Shown: in pieces, positions 1 through 4,790 of the stretch
Layout: every line of letters begins with the position of its first letter
How positions within the stretch are numbered: position 1 is the stretch's first letter
Assembly (NCBI GenBank): GCA_017542725.1
Contig: JAFXWR010000218.1
Coordinates: 1-5,572 of the forward strand
DNA from: Lachnospiraceae bacterium
GTDB taxonomy: Bacteria; Bacillota_A; Clostridia; Lachnospirales; Lachnospiraceae
DNA length: 5,572 nt
Reading direction: 5' to 3'
Program-made: the position numbers and the translations under genes
The notes under the pieces: generated by a model
Seen by the model: only the letters and a program-made list of their open reading frames with translations
What the model was told of the DNA's origin: nothing
Databases searched by the model: none

Positions 1-198
1 TCATACTTTAATGGCCTATCAGGGACAATTACAATAACACCAATCTACCACAATGCAACTTATAATCAAATTAGCTGTCAATTTGTAGAGCATAGAACAT
101 TAGACCCTGAAAGTGGTGATGAAATTATTGATTATTATTCTTTGATGACACATGGGTCAAATGTTTTGTCAAATTATTGTATTCAAAAAACACTGTAA
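1..198 (+). CDS. C-terminal end of an unidentified upstream protein (partial)
   Basis: Frame 1 is open from the first base of the window to a TAA at 196-198, giving the last 65 residues of a protein whose start lies outside. The fragment is polar and rich in Thr, Asn, Ile and Tyr, begins SYFNGLSGTI and ends NYCIQKTL, and has no membrane segment. The 16-base gap to the next gene, which carries a ribosome-binding site, suggests one operon. Its place directly upstream of the lysis genes would suit a tail, baseplate or receptor-binding protein, and the beta-rich look agrees, but I do not recognise a family and the phage-structural role is inferred from position only. Confidence 0.6.
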   Translation, partial: SYFNGLSGTITITPIYHNATYNQISCQFVEHRTLDPESGDEIIDYYSLMTHGSNVLSNYCIQKTL

Positions 199-208
199 CG
201 GAGTTACA
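194..208 (+). repeat. Small inverted repeat holding the ribosome-binding site of the next gene
   Basis: TGTAAC (194-199) and GTTACA (203-208) are perfect 6-bp complements around a 3-base GGA loop. The element includes the TAA stop of the upstream gene (196-198) and the GGAG Shine-Dalgarno (200-203) of the gene starting at 215. An RNA hairpin here would put part of the ribosome-binding site in its loop, so ribosomes finishing the upstream gene could affect starts on the next one. The stem is short and the role is inference. Confidence 0.4.
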
Positions 209-214
209 AAGTAA

Positions 215-487
215 ATGAAAAAATCAATATTAAGTACAATTTTAATAGTGTCAATAGTTTTTAATTCAAATGCTGCGGTAGTGACACGAAATAGTGCCGG
301 ATATAGCAAAGAAGAAAACTCACAATATGTCACCAAAGATGAATTTTATAAATGGAGTTCAGAGTTTCAAAAGTTGTTAGACCATGACTTAGATGCTAAT
401 CTCGTTTATAAAATAGCAAGTAGATCAGAGTTACATGGATATGTATCAGAGAACTGGAACAATACATCAAAAGGTGGTGGAGAGTAA
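215..487 (+). CDS. Small secreted protein with Sec signal peptide, unknown function
   Basis: This is a 90-residue protein with a clear Sec-type signal peptide: two lysines (residues 2-3), a hydrophobic core (about 5-16) and a likely signal peptidase I site after Ala20 (S-N-A). There is no lipobox cysteine, so it is probably released rather than lipidated. The mature part of about 70 residues is polar, with a helical-looking middle (about 40-70) and a Gly-rich end (GGGE). The start ATG is preceded by GGAG at 200-203, 11 bases away. It shares TAATG with the next gene, which starts in its last base, so the two are probably translationally coupled. Its position heads a cluster of small membrane proteins upstream of holin and endolysin, suggesting an envelope or lysis accessory role. 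I do not recognise a family. Confidence 0.75.
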   Translation: MKKSILSTILIVSIVFNSNAAVVTRNSAGYSKEENSQYVTKDEFYKWSSEFQKLLDHDLDANLVYKIASRSELHGYVSENWNNTSKGGGE

Positions 488-840
488 TGGATAAACTTTT
501 AATTTATATTTTAGAACATGAACTTCTAAAGTCAACTTTTACAGTAGTTGCGTCAGTTTTAACTTTTGTGGTTTTGTATCTATTGTTTATAAGAAAACCG
601 CTAAAAAAAGTCATCAAGTCACTTACAAATTTTAGCACAATAATTGAGGCTAATAATGAGATAACAAAAACTATGGCATTCTTACAACTCCAAGAACAGT
701 TTTATAGAAAAAGAGAAGAAGGCTCTAAGTCAGCGCATGAAGATGAAAGGTGGCAGAGACTTTGGAGATTGTATGAAGACTTAGGTGACGGTGAAGGTGA
801 TTCATTAAAAAGAGAGTGGGAGAAGATACCAATAAAATGA
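487..840 (+). CDS. Single-TM protein with charged cytoplasmic tail, unknown function
   Basis: The 117-residue product has one membrane segment (about residues 16-35) followed at once by a basic stretch (RKPLKK, 36-41). By the positive-inside rule the N-terminus is outside and the tail is cytoplasmic. Residues about 42-117 are strongly charged and likely helical, with a Trp/Arg/Glu-rich end. The ATG overlaps the stop of the preceding gene (TAATG), and a GGTGGTGGAG purine run just upstream acts as ribosome-binding site. Its stop overlaps the next start (ATGA, 837-840). The size, single anchor and neighbours fit a phage lysis accessory protein such as an antiholin or spanin-like partner of the secreted protein upstream, but no family motif is seen and this is only a positional guess. 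Confidence 0.75.
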   Translation: MDKLLIYILEHELLKSTFTVVASVLTFVVLYLLFIRKPLKKVIKSLTNFSTIIEANNEITKTMAFLQLQEQFYRKREEGSKSAHEDERWQRLWRLYEDLGDGEGDSLKREWEKIPIK

Positions 841-929
841 AAACCATAATAATTGGATGGCTCGTATTAAATATAGTGGTTTTTATAATTTTATTTATGA
901 TTTATAAAATGGCAAAAGGAGGCAAATAA
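837..929 (+). CDS. 30-residue single-TM membrane peptide
   Basis: ATG at 837 overlaps the TGA of the preceding gene (ATGA), a classic coupled start, and the frame stops at TAA 927-929. The peptide begins MKTIIIGWLV, is almost wholly hydrophobic from residue 3 to 23, and ends with a basic, Gly-containing tail (YKMAKGGK). It is therefore one transmembrane helix with a probable cytoplasmic C-terminus. A purine run at 818-824 could serve as ribosome-binding site but is about 13 bases away, so coupling is the likelier route to translation. The last codons also carry the strong AAGGAGG site of the next gene. Small single-TM peptides in lysis cassettes can act as pinholins or antiholins, but that role here is inference. 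It could also be a chance frame, though the overlap and sequence bias argue for a real gene. Confidence 0.6.
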   Translation: MKTIIIGWLVLNIVVFIILFMIYKMAKGGK

Positions 930-931
930 TA

Positions 932-1102
932 ATGTTTGTTTTATTTACAATTTTAGAGCCACAAGTAAAAATCTATCTTGTGGATCACAATCACTTCTCA
1001 ACTTTTAAAGCTGAGGCTATGAAGTTTGAGACAAGAGAAAGTGCAATGGAAGTTCAGAGTTTATTTCCATTTGACTTACAAATTGAAAAAGCGGAGGATT
1101 AA
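932..1102 (+). CDS. 56-residue soluble hypothetical protein
   Basis: ATG at 932 follows a near-perfect ribosome-binding site (AAGGAGG, 916-922, 9 bases upstream), and the frame ends at TAA 1100-1102, leaving 5 bases before the next ATG. The product begins MFVLFTILEP and ends KAED. It looks like a short beta strand, a turn and a helix, with a segment around residues 24-43 (FKAEAMKFETRESAMEV) that resembles the 'F-x-TRE-x-A' helix starts seen in many small phage proteins of unknown role. There is no signal peptide; the N-terminal hydrophobic stretch is too short for a membrane helix. Function is unknown. The GGAGG inside its final codons (1093-1097) serves the following holin-like gene, so the genes are co-translated as one compact operon. 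Confidence 0.65.
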   Translation: MFVLFTILEPQVKIYLVDHNHFSTFKAEAMKFETRESAMEVQSLFPFDLQIEKAED

Positions 1103-1107
1103 GAAGT

Positions 1108-1455
1108 ATGGAATTTATAGTTAATAACTGGTTTTTAATTGTGGCACTCGTGGCTGTACTTGGCGTTTCGATCTTTGCGGTGGTAAGGTTTGTAGGCTTA
1201 CCAACCGAAGCACAAATCGCAAAAGTTAAAGAATGGCTCGTGTTCGCGTGCATGGAAGCAGAGAAAGAACTCGGTGGCAAAACTGGTAAATTAAAATTAA
1301 GAATGGTTTATGATATGTTTTTAAGCAAGTTTAGCTGGCTTGCCAAAGTTATATCGTTTGATGATTTTTCTAAAATGGTTGATGAATCATTAGAGAAATT
1401 TAAAGAAATGTTAAAATCAAACAAAGCTGTCAAAACTCTTGTGAACGGAGGTTAA
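1108..1455 (+). CDS. Holin-like protein, LLH-type (Phage_holin_6_1-like)
   Basis: This 115-residue protein has one N-terminal membrane helix (about residues 7-28) and a long amphipathic, lysine-rich cytoplasmic part. The region about 38-70 (KVKEWLVFACMEAEKELGG, then K-x-K-LR-x-VYDMF) has the W-x(n)-A-x-EAE-x-G-K-K-V pattern of LLH-family phage holins and related small proteins common beside endolysins in Clostridia phages. Holins gather in the inner membrane and set the time of lysis by opening it to the endolysin. The start has GGAGG at 1093-1097, 10 bases upstream, and the gene is followed after 3 bases by a four-TM gene that may be a partner or antiholin. Length fits the family (about 100-150). 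I rate the membrane topology as sure and the family name as likely; a non-holin member of the same superfamily is possible. Confidence 0.65.
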   Translation: MEFIVNNWFLIVALVAVLGVSIFAVVRFVGLPTEAQIAKVKEWLVFACMEAEKELGGKTGKLKLRMVYDMFLSKFSWLAKVISFDDFSKMVDESLEKFKEMLKSNKAVKTLVNGG

Positions 1456-1458
1456 CAT

Positions 1459-1971
1459 ATGGACTTTTTCAAAAAATTATTTTATGAGGTTGGCATTAAA
1501 AAACTATGTCTAACTTTTCACTATACTCTGGCATTTGTGGTATCGATGGCATTTTTCATTATTTGTGCGGTTTGCACTTTTGCAACTAAGACATTTGATG
1601 TAACAGTGCTACTTAATCTCTATGCTTACATAATGATTTATGTTGGGGTAGTAATAACCTATATAACGATTTTGTCAGTGTTTGATAAACTCCAAACAAT
1701 AAATAAACCAAATGCATCATTTGATTGGATTGCATTTTATATTGGGGTTTGTCTTTTTGTGACTCTTGGAATAATAATAGTTTGCATAGTTTATATGTTT
1801 ACTCATGATGTCACCGAAGTTACATCAAACCTGTGGTTTAAGTTAATTGGAGTTTTTGGTGGTATGTTTTTTGTCGAAGCAGGTGGTGGATATATTTATA
1901 ATTCAATTAAAAAGAAATTAAACATTGAGAACAACCAAGAAACATTAAATGAAATAGTGAACTCACCATAA
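1459..1971 (+). CDS. Four-TM membrane protein, possible second holin or antiholin
   Basis: The product is 170 residues with four hydrophobic segments at about 20-42, 49-73, 90-114 and 127-147. Both ends are charged (MDFFKKLFYE at the N-terminus, KKKLNIENNQ near the C-terminus) and should be cytoplasmic. A strong GGAGG (1447-1451) lies 7 bases before the ATG, inside the end of the holin-like gene. Gly-rich spots in TM4 (GVFGG, AGGG) could allow tight helix packing. I do not recognise a family. Its position between a holin-like gene and the endolysin makes a membrane role in lysis (second holin, antiholin) or in superinfection exclusion the main options, all inferred from context. A 12-bp perfect inverted repeat runs across its stop codon. 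Confidence 0.75.
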   Translation: MDFFKKLFYEVGIKKLCLTFHYTLAFVVSMAFFIICAVCTFATKTFDVTVLLNLYAYIMIYVGVVITYITILSVFDKLQTINKPNASFDWIAFYIGVCLFVTLGIIIVCIVYMFTHDVTEVTSNLWFKLIGVFGGMFFVEAGGGYIYNSIKKKLNIENNQETLNEIVNSP

Positions 1972-2003
1972 ATTTATATTACATGCCCTCCAAATTTATG
2001 GTG
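1964..2003 (+). repeat. 12-bp perfect inverted repeat across a stop codon
   Basis: CACCATAAATTT (1964-1975) and AAATTTATGGTG (1992-2003) are exact reverse complements separated by 16 bases; a T.G and a C-G pair extend the stem by two. The left arm contains the TAA stop (1969-1971) of the four-TM gene. A second, shorter hairpin (GCCCTCC 1985-1991 with GGTGGGGC 2000-2007, one bulge) would compete with it, so the region could switch between two folds. No T-run follows, so it is not a standard intrinsic terminator. It ends 9 bases before the tRNA and could be an RNA-processing or message-protecting element, or a protein-binding site. Confidence 0.6.
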
Positions 2004-2012
2004 GGGCTATAT

Positions 2013-2085
2013 AGCGGGGTAGTTCCGTAGGTAGAACGTTCGGCTCATAACCGAGAGGTCGTTGGTGCAAATCCAGCCCCCGCAA
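2013..2085 (+). tRNA. tRNA-Met (anticodon CAT), initiator-like acceptor end
   Basis: A full cloverleaf folds: acceptor 2013-2019 with 2078-2084 (six GC-rich pairs plus A1.A72 mismatch), D stem GTTC/GAAC (2022-2025, 2034-2037), anticodon stem TTCGG/CCGAG (2039-2043, 2051-2055) with loop CTCATAA and anticodon CAT at 2046-2048, variable loop AGGTC, T stem GTTGG/CCAGC (2061-2065, 2073-2077), discriminator A2085. CCA is not encoded. The mismatch at 1-72 and the GCGGGG/CCCCGC acceptor resemble bacterial initiator tRNA, which has a 1-72 mismatch. However T11:A24 is elongator-like and pair 29-41 is C-G, so the three G-C pairs of initiators are incomplete. Oddities are C14 in place of A14 and T-loop TGCAAAT with G55 in place of the near-invariant T55. 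It is either a divergent working tRNA or a decaying one. Confidence 0.85.
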
Positions 2086-2092
2086 TTATTGA

Positions 2093-2174
2093 AAAGTGGT
2101 AAGACACTTTAGGATAGGGTCGCACGAAAGTTCGACCCTTGAAGTTAAATAATGCATGTCCGTTGTTCTGGACA
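2093..2174 (+). other. Structured leader: three consecutive hairpins before the endolysin
   Basis: Between the tRNA and the terminator-like hairpin lie three stem-loops: AAAGTG/CACTTT (2093-2098 with 2105-2110, 6-base loop); AGGGTCG/CGACCCT (2116-2122 with 2133-2139), continued past a C.T mismatch by AC/GT closing a GAAA tetraloop (2126-2129); and TGTCC/GGACA (2157-2161 with 2170-2174). The third overlaps the left arm of the following hairpin. In addition GTTGT (2162-2166) can pair with ACAAC (2172-2176), which would block that hairpin, an antiterminator-like arrangement. No protein gene is supported here. It may be a small RNA, a processed leader or an attenuator controlling the lysin; I recognise no known riboswitch class. 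Confidence 0.45.
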
Positions 2175-2209
2175 ACCGACTAAGCATTTACTTAGTTGGT
2201 TTTATTTTA
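2174..2209 (+). terminator. Terminator-like hairpin directly upstream of the endolysin
   Basis: AACCGACTAAG (2174-2184) pairs with CTTAGTTGGTT (2191-2201) over 11 bp including one G.T, with loop CATTTA, followed by TTATTTTA (2202-2209). The stem is AT-richer than a strong terminator and the T-tract is broken by an A, so read-through is likely. Only 12 bases separate it from the lysin start, with no room for a promoter, and I see no convincing promoter between the tRNA and this point. It thus either ends the upstream transcript partially, acts as an attenuator for the lysin, or shapes the 5' end of a processed lysin message. Confidence 0.55.
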
Positions 2210-2221
2210 TGAGGTGCAAAA

Positions 2222-3052
2222 TTGAAATCGAGTATAAATTGTGAAAATTTAATAAAACAATTTGAAGGATTGAGACTTAAAATCTATGATGATGGGTATG
2301 GAGTCAAAACAATAGGGTATGGTCATACAGGGAAGAATCTACCAGAAAATATTAGTGAAACCAAAGCAAAAGAGTACTTAAAACTTGATATTGCAAAAGC
2401 AGAAAAGCAAGTAAATAAATATAACTATCCATATACTCAAAATCAATTTGATGCACTTGTTTCATTTGCATTTAATGTTGGTAGCATAGATCAAATTACA
2501 GCAAATGGAACACGAACATTGAATGAGGTAAAAGAAAAAATTAAACTTTATATTTATGCTGGTGGCAAAGTATCAAATGGATTAGTGAAAAGAAGAAAAG
2601 CAGAGTATGATTTATTTTGCAAAAATGACAAAGATGAAGATGTAAGAAACTATAATTATAAAATTGCAGGAAGCTATAGTTTATCAAAAAATTTTGCAGT
2701 AAAAGAGTTTATTGCAAAGTCAAGTCCGCTTCGTGAGTTATATGAAAATGAAACTTATACAATTGTTAAAATTGATGACAAGCTTGTCTCTATACTTCAA
2801 AAAATAAGAGACCATTATGGAAAACCAATAATTATTACAAGTGGTTATCGACCACTCGAATACAATAAATCAGTTAATGGTGCTACGGCGTCACTTCATA
2901 CTGAAGGTCGAGCTGCCGATATTAGAATTAATGGGATAACACCAAAGTCACTATCAAAGTATTGTCAGACAATTGGTGTAAAGGGCATAGAAATTTACAA
3001 AGATTTTGTGCATATAGATACAAGAGAAAATAAATATTATTGGAATGGATAA
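2222..3052 (+). CDS. Two-domain endolysin: GH24 lysozyme plus M15-type peptidase
   Basis: This 276-residue phage endolysin breaks peptidoglycan in two ways. The N-terminal domain (about 1-135) is a T4-type GH24 muramidase: Glu15 in KQFEGLRL, Asp24 and Thr30 in YDDGYGVKT have the same spacing as the T4 catalytic triad (E11, D20, T26), followed by IGYGHT, the FDALVSFAFNVG motif (76-87) and GLVKRRKAE (120-128). The C-terminal domain (about 150-276) is a zinc peptidase of the M15_3 type: TSGYR (206-210), SLHTEGRAADI with ligands His226 and Asp233, and His264 in DFVHIDTR. It would cut the stem peptide or cross-bridge end at D-Ala. No signal peptide is present, so release needs the holin. The start is TTG, chosen because GAGGTG (2211-2216) lies just upstream and the first residues lead straight into the GH24 fold. 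It is followed by a terminator. Confidence 0.93.
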   Translation: MKSSINCENLIKQFEGLRLKIYDDGYGVKTIGYGHTGKNLPENISETKAKEYLKLDIAKAEKQVNKYNYPYTQNQFDALVSFAFNVGSIDQITANGTRTLNEVKEKIKLYIYAGGKVSNGLVKRRKAEYDLFCKNDKDEDVRNYNYKIAGSYSLSKNFAVKEFIAKSSPLRELYENETYTIVKIDDKLVSILQKIRDHYGKPIIITSGYRPLEYNKSVNGATASLHTEGRAADIRINGITPKSLSKYCQTIGVKGIEIYKDFVHIDTRENKYYWNG

Positions 3053-3055
3053 CTT

Positions 3056-3108
3056 GAAGAGTTATCTTGGAGTAACTGGGTGTTGGGTGCTCCAAGCTTA
3101 ATCTCTTC
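3056..3108. repeat. Nested 53-bp dyad after the endolysin (candidate att site or RNA hairpin)
   Basis: Two nested inverted repeats share almost the same centre: outer arms GAAGAG (3056-3061) and CTCTTC (3103-3108), inner arms CTTGGAG (3066-3072) and CTCCAAG (3090-3096). The 17-base middle contains a tandem TGGGTG-TTGGGTG. A roughly 50-bp imperfect dyad near a large serine recombinase is the expected form of an attP-like crossover site, and GT steps near the centre (3080-3083) are plausible crossover dinucleotides. Alternatively it is a 3' RNA hairpin that, with the terminator downstream, protects the lysin message. I cannot decide from the sequence alone. Confidence 0.4.
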
Positions 3109-3120
3109 TTTGCTGAGGGG

Positions 3121-3150
3121 CAGGGTTCTTTAATTAGAACCCTGTTTTTT
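3121..3150 (+). terminator. Strong intrinsic terminator of the lysis operon
   Basis: CAGGGTTCT (3121-3129) pairs perfectly with AGAACCCTG (3136-3144) around a TTAATT loop, followed directly by six T (3145-3150). This is a textbook Rho-independent terminator. It closes the late/lysis transcript 69 bases after the lysin stop and separates it from the recombinase module, whose promoter begins 16 bases further on. Confidence 0.93.
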
Positions 3151-3155
3151 ATTGA

Positions 3156-3183
3156 TAGTTTTTGCTTGACTAAAATGCAATAA
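3156..3183 (+). repeat. 28-bp direct repeat, copy 1, with inner operator-like dyad
   Basis: Bases 3156-3183 match 4777-4804 at 26 of 28 positions (differences at 3171 and 3181). The first 15 bases, TAGTTTTTGCTTGAC, are identical. Within it TTTTTGC (3159-3165) and GCAATAA (3177-3183) form an inverted repeat with 6 of 7 matches, centred on the -35 box. This looks like an operator shared by both recombinase promoters. Confidence 0.8.
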
Positions 3184-3194
3184 AATGCTAACAT
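3166..3194 (+). promoter_or_regulatory. Sigma-70-type promoter of the recombinase module
   Basis: TTGACT (3166-3171) and TAACAT (3189-3194) are separated by exactly 17 bp. The predicted start of transcription near 3201 leaves a short leader containing AGGGG (3210-3214) before the ATG at 3222. The -35 box sits inside the operator-like dyad of the 28-bp repeat, so a protein bound there should repress it. Confidence 0.75.
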
Positions 3195-3221
3195 AAGCTA
3201 AACAATGAAAGGGGCAAAGAT

Positions 3222-3404
3222 ATGAAATATAAATATGGAATGAGGCTTAGAGGGTTCTCGATTGGATGTCAACCAATTGATGGTTTAATAGAGAGAGTAA
3301 ATGATGAAACAAATAAATACCACGACATAATAATTTATAACCGAAAATTAACTGAAAAAGAAACAAAAGATTATGAATTAGATTTTATAAACAGTGAGGA
3401 TTAA
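3222..3404 (+). CDS. 60-residue conserved-looking small protein, unknown function
   Basis: The first gene after the recombinase-module promoter encodes 60 residues, MKYKYGMRLRGFSIGCQPIDG at the N-terminus (shown in part: MKYKYGMRLRG) and an acidic end (DYELDFINSED). The start has AGGGG at 3210-3214 and the next gene begins 2 bases after its stop, with GAGGA inside its last codons. The layout GMRLRGFSIGCQP, a variable middle, then DIIIYNRKLTEKE resembles small hypothetical proteins I associate with Bacillota mobile elements beside serine recombinases, but I can name no domain. It has no membrane segment. Co-transcription with a DNA-binding protein and a recombinase makes a role as recombination accessory or directionality factor possible, as inference only. 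Confidence 0.75.
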   Translation: MKYKYGMRLRGFSIGCQPIDGLIERVNDETNKYHDIIIYNRKLTEKETKDYELDFINSED

Positions 3405-3406
3405 AT

Positions 3407-3637
3407 ATGAAAAATCAAAAACAACCTAACGAAGTAAAAGTCAATGCTAAAGGAGTAATGGGGAGACCCCGTAACAGAGTTCCATATAAAAAATGCTCAT
3501 TTCAACTCGATCAGGATTTGTATGATGAATACGCTAAATTTTGTGACAAGAACTGCATATCAAAGACATTGCTTTTTAATAAAATTGTTAGTGAATTTTT
3601 AGAAAAGGCAAAAAAGAATGGAACGCAAATTTTATAA
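3407..3637 (+). CDS. Ribbon-helix-helix DNA-binding protein, likely regulator of the recombinases
   Basis: The 76-residue product shows an Arc/CopG-like ribbon-helix-helix: a beta strand at about 28-34 (YKKCSFQLD region), helix 1 at about 36-48 and helix 2 at about 51-69, with the usual turn containing CISKTLLF. Such proteins dimerise and insert the paired strands in the major groove. A basic N-terminal tail carries GRPR (19-22), like the core of an AT-hook, which would suit AT-rich DNA. The start has GTGAGGA (3394-3400), and its last 20 bases overlap the following recombinase gene. I infer that it binds the TTTTTGC-N11-GCAAWAA dyads that cover the -35 boxes of its own promoter and of the second recombinase. 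A directionality-factor role is another option. Confidence 0.75.
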   Translation: MKNQKQPNEVKVNAKGVMGRPRNRVPYKKCSFQLDQDLYDEYAKFCDKNCISKTLLFNKIVSEFLEKAKKNGTQIL

Positions 3638-4790
3638 AATTGAAGCAAAAAAGAATGTTAAAACTAAAATCAATGTTGCAGCATATGCTCGAGTTTCAAC
3701 CACTGAAGATAGTCAACTAAACTCTTTATCGCAACAAATTAGTTATTACAATGAGTTAATTCAAAATAACCCACAATGGAATTTTGTAAAAATTTATATT
3801 GACCGGGGCATCAGTGGAACTAAAATAAAGAACCGTGACGGAATTAATGATTTACTAAAAGATGCGAAGGCTGGAAAGATTGACTTGATATTAACAAAAT
3901 CAATTAGTAGGTTTGCAAGAAATACTGTAGAACTCTTAAAAATTGTAAGAGATCTAAAGAAAATAAATGTTGAGATTCAATTTGAAAAAGAAAGAATAAG
4001 CACTTTATCTAAAGAAGGCGATTTGATGCTTTCACTACTTGCAGGGTTCGCCCAACAAGAATCACAAAACATATCAGAAAATATAAAATGGGGCATTCGC
4101 AAAGGTTACGAAAAAGGCATCATCAGAAAACAAAGAACCTACGGATTTGATATCATTGATAAACACTATGAAATCAATCTTAAAGAAAGTAAGGTCGTAA
4201 AGTTTATCTTTGATAGTTTTTTGTCAGGCAAATGCCATGCAGAAATTGCAGACTTACTTAATGATAGAGGGATACCATCATCACGAAAAGGTAAGTGGAG
4301 TCGAATGACTATAAAGAAAATACTGAAAAATGAAAAATATGCTGGATTCACAATTTTACAAAAATCATATGTAAAAGACCCAATCACAAAATCTCAAAAA
4401 GTTAATAAAAATGAACTTCCAATGTACCGAGTAAGTGATACGAATGAAGCAATTGTAACTGTCGATGAATTTGAAAGAGTACAAGAAATGATAAAGACGG
4501 CAAATGATAGAGTTAATAGATGGCAGAAGAGAGGAACATGGATCACTGGACTTGTTAAATGTCCAGTATGTGGTGGTACGATGTCATACAAAAAGAGAGA
4601 CAACAAACTTCGATGCACAAACCACGATAAACATAAATGCAAATGCAACAATGACAAAGGCTTAAATTATGACTTAGTGGTGGAGTCAATTAATAAAGCA
4701 TTTAAATTAAAAACATTTGATGAAAAAGTAGTTTATAAAATTAAAAAGATAATAGGAGATGTCAAAAATGTTCAAGTAGTTTTTGCTTGA
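3618..4790 (+). CDS. Large serine recombinase (first of a tandem pair)
   Basis: The 390-residue protein is a site-specific DNA recombinase that cuts via a phosphoserine link. The catalytic domain (about 20-165) has AAYARVST with nucleophile Ser27, and SRFAR with Arg98 and Arg101. A Recombinase domain follows (about 172-300, from YGF at 175), then a zinc ribbon with CPVC (Cys315, Cys318) and a second pair from Cys333 and Cys341/Cys343. At 390 residues it is short for the family (often 450-550): little follows the ribbon, so the coiled-coil insertion is small or absent. The ATG overlaps the RHH gene by 20 bases with AAAAGG (3603-3608) upstream. Its last five codons lie in the 28-bp repeat that carries the next promoter. 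Phage integrase is likely; acting together with the second recombinase is inferred. Confidence 0.92.
   Translation: MERKFYKIEAKKNVKTKINVAAYARVSTTEDSQLNSLSQQISYYNELIQNNPQWNFVKIYIDRGISGTKIKNRDGINDLLKDAKAGKIDLILTKSISRFARNTVELLKIVRDLKKINVEIQFEKERISTLSKEGDLMLSLLAGFAQQESQNISENIKWGIRKGYEKGIIRKQRTYGFDIIDKHYEINLKESKVVKFIFDSFLSGKCHAEIADLLNDRGIPSSRKGKWSRMTIKKILKNEKYAGFTILQKSYVKDPITKSQKVNKNELPMYRVSDTNEAIVTVDEFERVQEMIKTANDRVNRWQKRGTWITGLVKCPVCGGTMSYKKRDNKLRCTNHDKHKCKCNNDKGLNYDLVVESINKAFKLKTFDEKVVYKIKKIIGDVKNVQVVFA

Noticed and set aside
1017..1280. Minus-strand open frame opposite the 56-residue and holin-like genes.
   Set aside because: It lies across two well-supported + strand genes with strong ribosome-binding sites; its product is low-complexity Ser/Thr/Leu and resembles a mirror of real coding sequence.
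2086..2150. A possible second tRNA after tRNA-Met, suggested by GTGGTAAGACAC and GTTCGACC.
   Set aside because: No acceptor or D stem can be formed in the right register and the T stem has only three pairs; the bases are better explained by two plain hairpins.
2152..2244. A 30-codon frame (ATG 2152 to TGA 2242-2244) that could be a leader peptide for the lysin.
   Set aside because: It has no clear ribosome-binding site, runs through the terminator-like hairpin arms, and has an unremarkable composition; it looks like a chance frame.
3078..3125. Possible G-quadruplex from four G-runs between the lysin and the terminator.
   Set aside because: The runs are unevenly spaced, one gap is about 30 bases, and they are partly used in better hairpins.
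2928..3194. Minus-strand open frame over the lysin end and the intergenic region.
   Set aside because: It crosses the terminator, promoter and the conserved M15 His motif region and has no ribosome-binding site or recognisable product.
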